DNA of 64,000 bases from Amphibacillus cookii (GCF_016908375.1 NZ_JAFBDS010000011.1:1-64000); one strand, 5' to 3'; counted from the stretch's first letter, positions 8,934-18,002 are shown. Notes: generated by a model from the sequence alone, not told the origin. Numbers and translations: made by a program.

Positions 8934-9878
8934 TTAGTTAGCCAAATCATCTTCAAATTCAGCAAACACTTCACGAACGATATCATAGTCAGAAGACTGT
9001 GCTTCAGCTACACCATCCCACGTATATATTTCATGCATGATTTCTAACATTTCTTCGTTATCATTTAAACTTAAAAACGCTTCGGTAATTTGCTGCTTTA
9101 TCTCATCTGGTAATTCACTTCTTACCGAAATCGTATCATTTGGAATTGGATCTGTATAACCGATGACACGAAGGTCGTCATATACATCTGGAAACTCATC
9201 TGCAAGTGTGTCACGTGCATCATCAAATGTCGTTGCAAAATCTGCCTGTCCATCAATTAATTGCATCATGGCATTGTCATGGCCACCTACACTAAAGCGT
9301 TGGAAATGGTCATCTAAATCTTCGATACCCATGTCAAGCAATTGCTTCGCGGGGAATAAGAAACCTGATGTTGATAAATCATCTGGATAAGCCCAAACCA
9401 AACCTTCTGTTTCGATTAAATCATCGATTGATTCTATTGGAGAGTCGGCTGGAACGGTATATTGTGCAACATACGAATCCTCATCGTTACGAATCGATTT
9501 CAAAATAACTTCAACACCAGCACGGTCTTCAGCTTGAACAAAACCAAATGGATTTAAAAAGCCAATATCAACCTGTTGTGTACGCATCGCTTCAATAAGC
9601 CCACTAAAATCGACCATTACTTCTGCTTGAATAGGAATCCCTAATGCTTCTGATAGAAATTCTTCTAACGGTTCAGCAGTTGTAGCAATGTTACCTGCAT
9701 CTTGAGAAGGGATAAATCCCATTACTAATTTATCTATTTCTTCTGCATCTTCACCATTTTCAGAGCCATTATCTGTCTGATCACCCGGTGTAGTATTTTC
9801 ACCAATCTCTTCACCACATGCGACTAAGGCTAGCAAACCAAAAAAGACTAGCACAACAAATCCTAAACGCTTTAACAA
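8934..9878 (-). CDS. phnD: phosphonate/phosphate-ester binding lipoprotein PhnD
   Basis: 314 residues: signal peptide with lipobox ALVAC (Cys21), an acidic spacer, then a PhnD-type periplasmic-binding fold with the family-typical segments FGFVQAEDR, STSGFLFP (phosphoryl-binding STSG turn) and GGHDNAMMQLIDGQADF. TTG start at 9878 is chosen because GGAGGGGG lies at the right distance. First gene of the phnD-phnC-phnE-phnE operon; captures the substrate outside the membrane. Confidence 0.88.
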   Translation of the reverse strand: MLKRLGFVVLVFFGLLALVACGEEIGENTTPGDQTDNGSENGEDAEEIDKLVMGFIPSQDAGNIATTAEPLEEFLSEALGIPIQAEVMVDFSGLIEAMRTQQVDIGFLNPFGFVQAEDRAGVEVILKSIRNDEDSYVAQYTVPADSPIESIDDLIETEGLVWAYPDDLSTSGFLFPAKQLLDMGIEDLDDHFQRFSVGGHDNAMMQLIDGQADFATTFDDARDTLADEFPDVYDDLRVIGYTDPIPNDTISVRSELPDEIKQQITEAFLSLNDNEEMLEIMHEIYTWDGVAEAQSSDYDIVREVFAEFEDDLAN

Positions 9879-10082
9879 AATAATTCCCCCTCCAAATAAT
9901 CATATGTGTTTAACCTACACATCCATTATTATTTAGAGGGACTAACAAGTCAATGCAATTTACAAAACTTTTACGTTAAAAACTAATTTTCACGGTTAGA
10001 TTTTTTGACAATGTTAACCTTTTGACTTAATTATCATCAATAATTTACTTTTTATGCTAATTATTAAACTTGAATTCCCTAA

Positions 10083-10128
10083 AAACACGAACTTTAAACA
10101 CAAATATCCGGATAAGTTGTTCGTGTTT
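10083..10128. promoter_or_regulatory. inverted repeat upstream of phnD (operator or hairpin)
   Basis: Perfect 10-bp arms AAACACGAAC (10083-10092) and GTTCGTGTTT (10119-10128) around a 26-bp centre that contains its own palindrome TATCCGGATA (10105-10114). The arms resemble the GAAC-type PurR box core, but the spacing between arms is longer than in known paired PurBoxes, so the regulator is unassigned. Confidence 0.4.
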
Positions 10129-10199
10129 AAATGATAATTAACTCAACTTTCCCATCTAAATTTTCAGGTTCAGCCAAGATAGCATAAGGGTAACCCTCA

Positions 10200-10640
10200 T
10201 ATTAAATATAAGCGTTGCGTTTGAATATAGATTTTCAATTGATTATAAAACTTTCATTCTAGACGCGCAGGGGAGATATGTTCCGCTTTCACTCTCCCAA
10301 GCACAAGGGAGACATCTTGGTAAACGCAGTGTCTCCCTAGCCGTGGGCGTGAGCTGAGCTACTCCCACAGGCGTCTACACATAGCTCACCTGCTAAATCG
10401 CAACATCTATCTTAATAATGGTTGTCTTTCAAGATCTCATCAAACACCATTTCAATCCGTGGTTTGCGACTCAAGTTAGCTGAAGCCATCCTCGCGAAAA
10501 GCGAATCCCTTGCTTTTCGGAACGACATAACGTGCTAAACGTATGCGGCACATCCATGCAGAAGTAAAGGCAACAAGCCTATTGAACACGATCAAGGTTG
10601 AATGACTATTTTCAGTGGGCGAAAGTTGAGTAACTAATTA
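10200..10640. repeat. composite intergenic repeat, copy 1
   Basis: Module A (about 10207-10395) contains GACGCGCAGG...CTACTCCCACAGGCGTCT with terminal inverted repeats AGACGC/GCGTCT; module B (about 10467-10635) contains TTGCGACTCAAGTTAGCTGA and GCGGCACATCCATGCA. Both modules recur in the same order and orientation at 42094-42715. Module A here carries an 83-bp extra segment (10272-10354) missing from the 42-kb copy. No coding potential. Confidence 0.75.
10284..10343. repeat. 60-bp exact repeat, inverted copy at 52344-52403
   Basis: Begins CGCTTTCACTCTCCCAAGCA and ends TGTCTCCCTAGCCG. The reverse complement is found base for base at 52344-52403. It lies within the 83-bp segment inserted in module A of the composite repeat, so it is a mobile or copied unit nested in another repeat. 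Confidence 0.8.
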
Positions 10641-10712
10641 TAAATGTTCTTACATAACTTTTACATCTATCTCCGCTTGATGGGAGATACGATAGCTATG
10701 GCTTTTCCACAC

Positions 10713-10744
10713 AAACAGGGAGTGATTGCTATCGCTCCCTGTTT
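10713..10744. terminator. hairpin downstream of DUF4179 gene
   Basis: Arms AAACAGGGAG (10713-10722) and CTCCCTGTTT (10735-10744), loop 12 nt, starting just after the stop codon of the minus-strand gene. The U-tract is weak on both strands. Confidence 0.55.
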
Positions 10745-10748
10745 TAAC

Positions 10749-12041
10749 TTAGTATAGTTTTATATGAACCGCTTTTTCTAGCCAATGTGGGTAAGCATCT
10801 AATTTAAGTTTAACAAGCGGTTCATCTGTCTGTACATGCCATACAAAACTGTTTTGCCCATTATTTTGTCTAGAGGAATAGCCAGAAACACGTAGCGCAT
10901 CCCCTTCTGATGTGGTCATTTCGTATGCTAAAAATTGATCAAAACCTATTTCCGCTCGGTCGTAAGTAATGGATAGTTCTTTGCCATTGTAATCCACTTT
11001 GTTGTATTTTCCATATGGATCGTGCAGTATTTGCTCCCTTTCTAAATCAATAAGTAAGTAGTCAGCATCCTTAGGAACGGCTTGGATCTTACTAAAGAAT
11101 AGCGTTAACGATTCAGGCGACTCGAAATAATTACTTTGTAAATACACCTTCATGCCGCCATCCTCAAGATTATCAAACCCGACCATTCCATTTTCAATCT
11201 TTGTCCAGCTACCACCGCTTTCATCCATTAAAGCGAGATCATCAAAACCCAGTATTCGCATCGTGTTGTTTGGATCAACCGAGAGCTCAACCTCTACCTT
11301 TAGCGGGAAGAGGGTAACCCCATGAATGTAGAGCGTCTGTCCTTCAATAACAACCGTTTCATTAACCTTAAAATGCTTCTCGTCACCCATAACCTCAACC
11401 TTGATTGGCATGGATGCCTGCGCTGTCAACTCTTTTTCATTCACAACCCCCATAAATGTAATATCTAATTCCAGGTCATCTGCTTCTATCGGCTCTAGCG
11501 TAGATAATGTAATGGTATTAAATTCATCATTGCCTCGGTCTTCTTCACCACCAAAACTAATAAAGACCGAATAACCTTCAACCGTTTCTCCATTTACTTT
11601 AAAGCCTTTAATGTCAAATGAAGGATTTTCCATTCCTTCTTCACCCTCTAAGGTATATAAAAACACAATATCATGCGAATCTCTGATCGCGCCTTCAATG
11701 GTAAAGGTGAACGGACCCGCTTCAATTTTTTGCCCAATAGGCTGATAGTAATTATTCTCTACTGCTGCCATCTTGCCTCGATCAAATTGAAAGAATTCAA
11801 CCAATCGCTCCATGCCCGGGACATTACCTAGTTGATTAGCAAACGTGGGGGAGACATTAATTAATAAGGTTAAGGCTAGCCAGAAGGAAACGAAGGCAAC
11901 CAAGCCTATTTGCCGGCCTCTTCTTCTAACTAGAGAGACCTTTGCTCTTTTCACACCTCTATCCATTGCGCTCTCCACCTCTAGTACCGGAATATCACCT
12001 TGATCGTATCGCTTTGACCATTCATTAAGCTGCTTAGACAT
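10749..12041 (-). CDS. DUF4179-type membrane protein, partner of ECF sigma factor
   Basis: 430 residues from ATG 12041, chosen because AAGGAGGG lies 7-8 nt upstream; the open frame extends a little further 5' without RBS. One membrane segment (about residues 40-60, after an Arg-rich stretch KVSLVRRRGR) and a large extracellular beta-rich region with DUF4179 and DUF5643 character. Short cytoplasmic N-terminus plus co-expression with a sigma factor fits an anti-sigma/sensor role. Its ATG overlaps the sigma stop as ATGTCTAA, so the two are translationally coupled. Confidence 0.78.
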   Translation of the reverse strand: MSKQLNEWSKRYDQGDIPVLEVESAMDRGVKRAKVSLVRRRGRQIGLVAFVSFWLALTLLINVSPTFANQLGNVPGMERLVEFFQFDRGKMAAVENNYYQPIGQKIEAGPFTFTIEGAIRDSHDIVFLYTLEGEEGMENPSFDIKGFKVNGETVEGYSVFISFGGEEDRGNDEFNTITLSTLEPIEADDLELDITFMGVVNEKELTAQASMPIKVEVMGDEKHFKVNETVVIEGQTLYIHGVTLFPLKVEVELSVDPNNTMRILGFDDLALMDESGGSWTKIENGMVGFDNLEDGGMKVYLQSNYFESPESLTLFFSKIQAVPKDADYLLIDLEREQILHDPYGKYNKVDYNGKELSITYDRAEIGFDQFLAYEMTTSEGDALRVSGYSSRQNNGQNSFVWHVQTDEPLVKLKLDAYPHWLEKAVHIKLY

Positions 12042-12555
12042 ATTCCCACCCTCCTTCTTCATCACCAAGCTGTTGCTTTAATTGTGCTAATGAGCGATAC
12101 AGCTTTGTTTTTATGGTCCCTTCTGGTTGGTTTAGCTGTTCCGCCAACTCTTTGAATGTATAGCCGTGAAAATACTTTAAATAGATTAATTCCTGTTCTT
12201 TCTTTCCCAAGGTGCGAATTGCCTGCTCTAAATAAAAGTAGTGATCCTGATCCTCATGATTACCTTCCAAATCAGTTAACATGGATGAAAATCGATTATT
12301 TCTTTTTATAACATCCTGACAATAATTAATCATAATACGAATCAGCCATGTTTTCGCATAGTTTAGCTCTCTTAGTTGCTTTCTCTTCCGATAAGCACGA
12401 AATGTTACCTCCTGTATGGCTTCAATGGCCTCATTTTCATCTTTCAAAAAAGCAAGTGCCGTTCGATATAAATCGACTTGATAAGTCTTCATGATCTCAA
12501 TAAATGCCTCATCATTCTTACGGAAATCTGTTAATCTTACAACATCCTCTGCCAC
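12034..12555 (-). CDS. ECF-type RNA polymerase sigma factor
   Basis: 173 residues with region 2 (FKDENEAIEAIQEVTFRAYRKRKQL, shown here only by its position near 37-60) and region 4 helix-turn-helix (YLKYFHGYTFKELAEQ near 125-140 and EGTIKTKLYRSL). Belongs to the SigV/SigW-like group with a short linker. Preceded by an RBS GGAGGTGATG-like site. The following DUF4179 gene is the probable regulator of its activity. Confidence 0.85.
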   Translation of the reverse strand: MAEDVVRLTDFRKNDEAFIEIMKTYQVDLYRTALAFLKDENEAIEAIQEVTFRAYRKRKQLRELNYAKTWLIRIMINYCQDVIKRNNRFSSMLTDLEGNHEDQDHYFYLEQAIRTLGKKEQELIYLKYFHGYTFKELAEQLNQPEGTIKTKLYRSLAQLKQQLGDEEGGWEYV

Positions 12556-12953
12556 TCAAACATCACCTCCACTTTCTCCATATATTAGACTATCAAACGC
12601 TGTTTTAGTTTTAATTATTTTTTTAAATTTTTTTATTGAGTGGATTTCATTTTGGCTTTCAAGGCGTCTCGCTATTGTTTCCTCCACTTATTATAGTTGC
12701 TCTTTTCTTCAATTTAATCTTCGTACAAAAAACGATAAATACCTATATCATTCGTATTCTCTCAAATAGATACGAACAATTTCGATACTTATCGTTATTT
12801 GTAAGTATTCAATTATATTCAATGTGATTGAGCACCCCTATCACTGTCAGTGTGTCTCACCCACCGTCTCATCGCTTTTCTTCTGCTTGGCACTTGAACA
12901 TTTTATTGGCGTGGAATCCCGCGTCTCTGTTAAATTTGATGCTTGCCTAACAC
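12556..12953. other. intergenic region upstream of the ECF operon
   Basis: About 400 bp without a convincing gene on either strand. An AT-rich segment immediately upstream of the sigma factor should hold its promoter, but I cannot pick a clear -35/-10. Nothing else recognisable. Confidence 0.4.
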
Positions 12954-12996
12954 AAAAAATCACCCTTCAACTTGCGTATCGCATTTGAAGAGTGAC
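12954..12996 (-). terminator. strong terminator at the end of the nine-gene operon
   Basis: Stem TCAC(C)CTTCAA / TTGAAG(A)GTGA with an 11-nt loop; on the minus strand the stem is followed by TTTTTT. Lies 12 bp after the last gene of the operon. Confidence 0.85.
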
Positions 12997-13007
12997 ACTA
13001 AGCATCT

Positions 13008-14189
13008 TTACTTATATGGCTTGCCTTTTTTATAAACCTGCTTCTCTTTCATAAGTACCTCAATATTGTCGAGGGGGTTTTCTTCTAGCACCAAAAAATC
13101 GGCATAGCGCCCGATAGTGATGCTTCCAAAGTCCTTCTCAATCCCCATCATCTCAGCTCCATAGATGGTAGCTGCTTTTATTGCTTCATGTGTTGACATG
13201 CCACAGTCAACAAGTAGCTTAAGCTCAAATGGGGTATGTTTGAATAAATTAAAGGGCGTTCCAGCATCTGTTCCGAGTACAATTTTAACACCAGCCTTTA
13301 TAGCTTTTGCTAGACTTCGACGATGGTCATCGAGCATAGCTTGCGTTTTTTCCACCATATAGCTTGGAATATGATGCCGCTCGCCCTCTTCAACAATAAA
13401 ATAAGGCGCTGCTAAAGTCGGGCATAAATAAGTATCGTTTGCTAAAAACAAATCAATTGATTCATCGTCAAGGTAAACACCATGTTCAATTGAATGGACA
13501 CCCGCTTGAATAGCAAGCTTAACACCTTCTAGGCCTTGAGCGTGAGCAGCTGTATGTATTCCTTTATGCTTTGCCTCATTTACGGCTGCTTGCATCTCTT
13601 CCGAAGAAAGCTGAATATCATGTGGTGTTTCACCATTGGTCATGACGCCGCCAGTGGCCATTAGCTTAATGCACCCAACACCTTTTTTCATTAGCAGACG
13701 GGTGTGCTTGATCACCTCAGCTACTCCATCGCTTTCTAGCCCCAGTTGATAGCCATGACCACCTGTCATGACTATTGGCGTTCCAGATACAATACCATCG
13801 GGCGCGATAAACACTCCTTGATCTATCATGCGCTTCATTTCAATATCAATATCATGTGGAGCTCCAACATCTCGAAAAAAAGTCACACCTGCTCTTAGCA
13901 ATTCATCAAGATTATCAAGTGCCATTTTTGTTAAATAAGGAATACTCGCCTGCTTTTCAAGCCATAACGGGTCCTTTGGATTTAAGGTTATATGGGTATG
14001 GCAATTAATCAGTCCTGGTATCACATAGCCATTATTCATATTGACCTTTTCTGGCACATTAGGTAAGCCTTCACCCTCACCTTGCTCAACAATCCGTCCA
14101 TCGACTACGACAAACCAAGCTTGAGCTTTAAATGTTTCAAACGCATCATCCAATTTGCGCATATTGTAGTAAAGTGTGGCTTCTGACAT
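13008..14189 (-). CDS. metal-dependent amidohydrolase (imidazolonepropionase/prolidase-like)
   Basis: 393 residues. Amidohydrolase metal ligands: HTH at about 64-66 (INCHTHITL), carbamylated Lys in IKLMATGG, His in AAHAQG and IEHG, and Asp in LGTDAGTP. The IKLMATGG motif groups it with the COG1228 branch that includes enzymes cleaving Xaa-Arg/Xaa-Pro-like dipeptides and N-acyl amino acids. Cytoplasmic. Last gene of the nine-gene operon, 20 bp behind the Amt-PII gene, so it probably acts on an imported peptide or acylated amino acid. Confidence 0.8.
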   Translation of the reverse strand: MSEATLYYNMRKLDDAFETFKAQAWFVVVDGRIVEQGEGEGLPNVPEKVNMNNGYVIPGLINCHTHITLNPKDPLWLEKQASIPYLTKMALDNLDELLRAGVTFFRDVGAPHDIDIEMKRMIDQGVFIAPDGIVSGTPIVMTGGHGYQLGLESDGVAEVIKHTRLLMKKGVGCIKLMATGGVMTNGETPHDIQLSSEEMQAAVNEAKHKGIHTAAHAQGLEGVKLAIQAGVHSIEHGVYLDDESIDLFLANDTYLCPTLAAPYFIVEEGERHHIPSYMVEKTQAMLDDHRRSLAKAIKAGVKIVLGTDAGTPFNLFKHTPFELKLLVDCGMSTHEAIKAATIYGAEMMGIEKDFGSITIGRYADFLVLEENPLDNIEVLMKEKQVYKKGKPYK

Positions 14190-14209
14190 CTTATTCGCAC
14201 CTTTCTCTT

Positions 14210-15841
14210 CTATTCTGTTTGCGTGTAAATTAATGCATCCTTTCCCGTCGCTCCTGTACTGACACGTACCACATCCTGAATGGATGAAATGAATATTTTC
14301 CCATCACCAATGTGACCGGTATAAAGGGCACGTCGAATCGCTTTCAGCATGTCCTCAGTTGAAATTGCACTAACAATTGTTTCAAGTTTTATTTTAGGGA
14401 GAAAGTGTGATTCTACCTCGACACCTCTGTAGAAGGAGGTGTGTCCCTTCTGTACACCAAACCCTGTGATATTCGCCACATTTAGACCTGATACGCCAAT
14501 GGCATTGAGTTCTTGGGTCAGACGTTCCAGACGATCTGGGTTGGTTAAAATTTCAAAGCGCCTTATCGTTGGCAACTTAGCAAGCGTGGCTGAATTATCT
14601 AGATCAGCCACATCTAGCTCCATCTTATCCGGTCGAAGAGATGTCTGATCTGTTAGGTTAAGCGCCTCTTTTTTTGGTACCTTACCAACACTCATTGACG
14701 ATAAGCTACCATATCGGTTGGGTAGTCGATATATACTGCTATCCAAGCCAAAAGACTCGGCTTCTTCAGAAACACGCAACCCCAAAGTAATGTCGGTAAC
14801 CTTGAGTACGAGTACCGTCACACCCCCTACTATAGCGATTAACATTAAATTGGCTAATAATTGATTAAAAAATTGCGCATAAGCATTATTTAAGCCTCCC
14901 TCAGGAAACAAAACAGTCATGCACAAGGCTAAAAAACCACCTACTCCATGAACAGTAACAAACCCAATCGGGTCATCAACCTTAAGCTTTTTATCAACCC
15001 AACTAATGACATAGACAACAACAATGCCTCCAATGAAACCACTGATAACAGCTCCTATTGTTGATAGTCCAGCACCTGCAATAGAAGCGAATACAATGCC
15101 AATCAATAGTCCGTTATAAAGAAGGGTCATGTCCAAACGTTTGAAATAAATATAACAAAATACATACGTGCTAATAAAACTTACAGATGGGATGAGGAAG
15201 AAGTTATAACCCAAACGATAAAATTGATCGAGATGAGACTCAGGATTTACTGAGAGCGCCATCAACGTCAAGGCCCCCCAACCTAACCATGCGAACAAAA
15301 TACCTATAGGCGCTAAAAATAATGATTGGCTGGGCAGTGCCTGCACACGATTATGATTATATTTTCCAAGTCTCGGACCAACAATCCATGCACTTATATA
15401 CGCAACTGCCCCCATCGTTAGATGGATAAGACCTAGTCCACTACTATCAAAGAAGCCAAATTGAGTTAACCAGCCAGTTTCATCCGTCCAGCGCTGTAAT
15501 AACGGAAACAATAGCCCTCCCACTAATATACTTAAGATTACATAAGCTAAAGGTCTTGCTCGTTCATCCAACGTGGAAGAGGCAATGATCGTCGCGATAA
15601 CAGCCAAACTGATACTTTCTATAAATAAAGTAGTTCCACTTACCATCGGACTAGCATCACCACCCGCCATTAAGCTAAAGCCTACTATCACAAAAGCAAT
15701 GATTGTCACAACCGTTGCTAAAAGCTTATGAAAAGCTGAGCTCCCACTATTTTTATCCGTTGTATACGCAATGGTGAGAAAAATGAATGCTAACAGAATG
15801 CTAAATAGCCCAACTATCGACAATACAACCAAACTAATCAC
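14210..15841 (-). CDS. ammonium transporter with C-terminal PII signalling domain (Amt-PII fusion)
   Basis: 543 residues. Residues 1-370 are an Amt/Rh transporter with about eleven membrane helices; the pore twin histidines are His140 (GLIH) and His298 (TVHGVGG), and the Asp of the DFAGG-like site is kept (FDSSGLG). A linker (372-424) leads to a full PII domain (425-540): GFGVQKGH (460-467), YRG (471-473), TGHIGDGKIF (508-517) and RVSTGATG. The T-loop Arg that plugs AmtB in GlnK is retained (Arg472), while the uridylylated Tyr51 is Val476. Start: GTG 15841 lies on the GAGGAG site, so TTG 15832, 8 nt downstream, is the likelier initiator. Eighth gene of an operon importing and hydrolysing peptides or amides. 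Confidence 0.9.
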   Translation of the reverse strand: MISLVVLSIVGLFSILLAFIFLTIAYTTDKNSGSSAFHKLLATVVTIIAFVIVGFSLMAGGDASPMVSGTTLFIESISLAVIATIIASSTLDERARPLAYVILSILVGGLLFPLLQRWTDETGWLTQFGFFDSSGLGLIHLTMGAVAYISAWIVGPRLGKYNHNRVQALPSQSLFLAPIGILFAWLGWGALTLMALSVNPESHLDQFYRLGYNFFLIPSVSFISTYVFCYIYFKRLDMTLLYNGLLIGIVFASIAGAGLSTIGAVISGFIGGIVVVYVISWVDKKLKVDDPIGFVTVHGVGGFLALCMTVLFPEGGLNNAYAQFFNQLLANLMLIAIVGGVTVLVLKVTDITLGLRVSEEAESFGLDSSIYRLPNRYGSLSSMSVGKVPKKEALNLTDQTSLRPDKMELDVADLDNSATLAKLPTIRRFEILTNPDRLERLTQELNAIGVSGLNVANITGFGVQKGHTSFYRGVEVESHFLPKIKLETIVSAISTEDMLKAIRRALYTGHIGDGKIFISSIQDVVRVSTGATGKDALIYTQTE

Positions 15842-15865
15842 TCCTCTTCAAAATGCTTTACACCG

Positions 15866-16828
15866 CTATACAATTATCGCTTGCTTTAAACGTTCTGCCT
15901 TTTGTTTATAGCCCTCAACCTCATCTTTATGGCAGTAGACAAAGTGTTTGTCTGTGATCTCAAACAAGCCTATATGGGGATCATCTTGATCATACGTGAA
16001 TTTCGATTCATCATAGGCCATGCGCTGACGGTTACGTTCAGACTCAGGGTCAGGCTCCGGAATAGCAGACAGCAATGATTCAGTGTAAGGATGCAGTGGA
16101 ACATGATAAATGTCATCAGAGGTTGCAAGCTCAAGTATCTTGCCTCGGTTCATAACAGCAATACGATCACTAATATACTTCACCATCGAAAGGTCATGGG
16201 CAATAAACAGGTAAGTCAGATTACCTTCTTGTTTAAGCTGGCGCATGAGATTAACAATTTGCGCCTGGATCGACACATCCAGTGCCGATATCGCTTCATC
16301 AGCAACAATAAATTTGGGCTTTAAAGCTAGCGCTCTAGCAATTCCTATGCGTTGACATTGCCCACCGGAAAACTCTTTTGGATAGCGGTTCGCAAAGCTT
16401 TTACTCAATCCCACCTGCTCTAAAAGATTATAGACCATCTCATCGCGTTCTTTCCGACTAGAGACAAGCTTATGAACCTCTAATGGCCCACCAATAATGT
16501 CCTTCACTGTCATTTTAGGGTTTAACGATGCATAAGGGTCTTGAAAAATCATTTGAATGTTTTTTCTAAATGCCAGCAAGTCCTGTCGGCTTCTTTTATT
16601 TTGAATCGATTCGCCTAGAAAGATAACCTGACCATCTGTCATGTCTTCTAGTTTCATGAGTAGCTTTCCTGTTGTCGATTTACCACTGCCTGATTCGCCT
16701 ACTAAACCAAATGTCTCGCCTTCATAGATATCAAAGCTAATATTGTCTACAGCGCGAACCTCATTGTCTTTCTCTGGATTATAGGTTTTTTTTAGGTTTT
16801 TAATTTGCATAATTGGATTCTTATTCAT
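15866..16828 (-). CDS. oligopeptide ABC transporter ATPase, OppF-like
   Basis: 320 residues with Walker A GESGSGKST (about 40-48), Q-loop IFQDPYASLNP, signature FSGGQCQR and Walker B FIVADEAISALD; a C-terminal oligopeptide-ATPase extension lacks the cysteine cluster and instead has the DDPHIGLFEI...HFVYC segment seen in Firmicutes AppF/OppF proteins. Pairs with the upstream OppD-like ATPase to power peptide import. RBS AAAGGAG; 4-bp gap to the preceding gene. Confidence 0.88.
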   Translation of the reverse strand: MNKNPIMQIKNLKKTYNPEKDNEVRAVDNISFDIYEGETFGLVGESGSGKSTTGKLLMKLEDMTDGQVIFLGESIQNKRSRQDLLAFRKNIQMIFQDPYASLNPKMTVKDIIGGPLEVHKLVSSRKERDEMVYNLLEQVGLSKSFANRYPKEFSGGQCQRIGIARALALKPKFIVADEAISALDVSIQAQIVNLMRQLKQEGNLTYLFIAHDLSMVKYISDRIAVMNRGKILELATSDDIYHVPLHPYTESLLSAIPEPDPESERNRQRMAYDESKFTYDQDDPHIGLFEITDKHFVYCHKDEVEGYKQKAERLKQAIIV

Positions 16829-16832
16829 CGAT

Positions 16833-17888
16833 TTACTCTCCTTTTGTAGCTAAGATGGTAGCAAACCGTTCATTTCTACGTTTAATTTCATCTGGCACCT
16901 CTATTTCAGGCGCATTGGGGTGCAGTAGCCACGTCGCAGCATAGTGCGTATCACTGACCTTGAACATTTGTGGTTCTTCTTGAAAATCAATTTCTAAAGC
17001 ATACATATTTCGCGAGGCAAACGGATCTCCTGTTGGAACATTTAATAAATTTGGAGGTGACCCAGGAATAGTGTATAAATCCTCTCTTTCCATTTTCATG
17101 GTAGGCATTGAAGCCAGCAATCCCCAGGTATAGGGATGCTTTGGGTTATAAAAAATTTCATCAACTGTACCAATCTCTACAATTCTACCTGCGTACATGA
17201 CCGCTACCCGATCAGCAATATTAGCAACGACACCTAAATCGTGGGTAATAAAAATCGTCGACGTATCAAACTCCGCTTGGAGCTCCTTTAACAGGTCAAT
17301 AATTTGGGCTTGAATGGTAACATCTAAAGCAGTGGTTGGTTCATCGGCAATGAGGATCTTAGGATGACACGCTAATGCAATCGCAATCATAACCCGCTGT
17401 CTCATCCCTCCAGAAAACTGATGGGGATATTGCTGAAAGCGCTGTTCTGCGCCAATAATCCCTACTTTTTTCATAAGTGAGATTGCTTCTGTCTTCGCCG
17501 CTTGCTTACTCATAGCTTGATGCTCAATTAGTGGTTCAGCAATCTGCCTACCTACCGTTAAGGTTGGGTTTAGCGAGGTCATTGGATCTTGAAAGATCAT
17601 CGCAATGTCCTTGCCTCTTATTTTTTTCATATCCTTACTCGACGTTTTAAGTAAATCCTGATCATGATACCAAATCTCACCCTTAGAAATGGTGGTATTA
17701 CGTTTTGGCAGGAGCTGAGTAATGGCTTTGGTAGAAACACTTTTCCCGGAGCCAGATTCACCCACCAATGCAAGGGTCTCGCCTTCCTCCAGATCAAATG
17801 TAACCCCCCGAACAGCATTTACCTCGCCTTCAAAAGTGTTAAAAGAGATCGTTAAGTCCTTCACTGAAAGAATACTTTTCCTCTCCAT
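16833..17888 (-). CDS. oligopeptide ABC transporter ATPase, OppD-like
   Basis: 351 residues: Walker A GESGSGKS (about 41-48), IFQDPMTSLNP, FSGGMRQR signature, Walker B ILIADEPTTALD, switch His in FITHDLG. The C-terminal part reads GDPFASRNMYALEIDFQ, the non-cysteine form of Firmicutes OppD. Forms the ATPase heterodimer with the next gene. Separated from the binding-protein gene by a strong hairpin (17941-17982). Confidence 0.88.
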   Translation of the reverse strand: MERKSILSVKDLTISFNTFEGEVNAVRGVTFDLEEGETLALVGESGSGKSVSTKAITQLLPKRNTTISKGEIWYHDQDLLKTSSKDMKKIRGKDIAMIFQDPMTSLNPTLTVGRQIAEPLIEHQAMSKQAAKTEAISLMKKVGIIGAEQRFQQYPHQFSGGMRQRVMIAIALACHPKILIADEPTTALDVTIQAQIIDLLKELQAEFDTSTIFITHDLGVVANIADRVAVMYAGRIVEIGTVDEIFYNPKHPYTWGLLASMPTMKMEREDLYTIPGSPPNLLNVPTGDPFASRNMYALEIDFQEEPQMFKVSDTHYAATWLLHPNAPEIEVPDEIKRRNERFATILATKGE

Positions 17889-17940
17889 GCCCAGATACCC
17901 CCCTTACATATTAAGACAACCCTATTGTCATACATAAACT

Positions 17941-17982
17941 AAGTGCTTTCGGAGCCTTTTTAAGACTCCGAAGTCAAGCACT
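17941..17982 (-). terminator. hairpin between binding-protein and OppD genes
   Basis: Interrupted stem AAGTGCTT-GGAG / CTCC-AAGCACTT of about 15 pairs; weak U-tract on the minus strand. Probably a partial terminator or mRNA stabiliser that raises the binding protein over the ATPases. Confidence 0.6.
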
Positions 17983-18002
17983 TATCTTAAACCATTAATC
18001 TG

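Noticed and set aside
12834-12950. Hidden small RNA between the ECF gene and the operon terminator
   Set aside because: No promoter-terminator pair on either strand could be defined.
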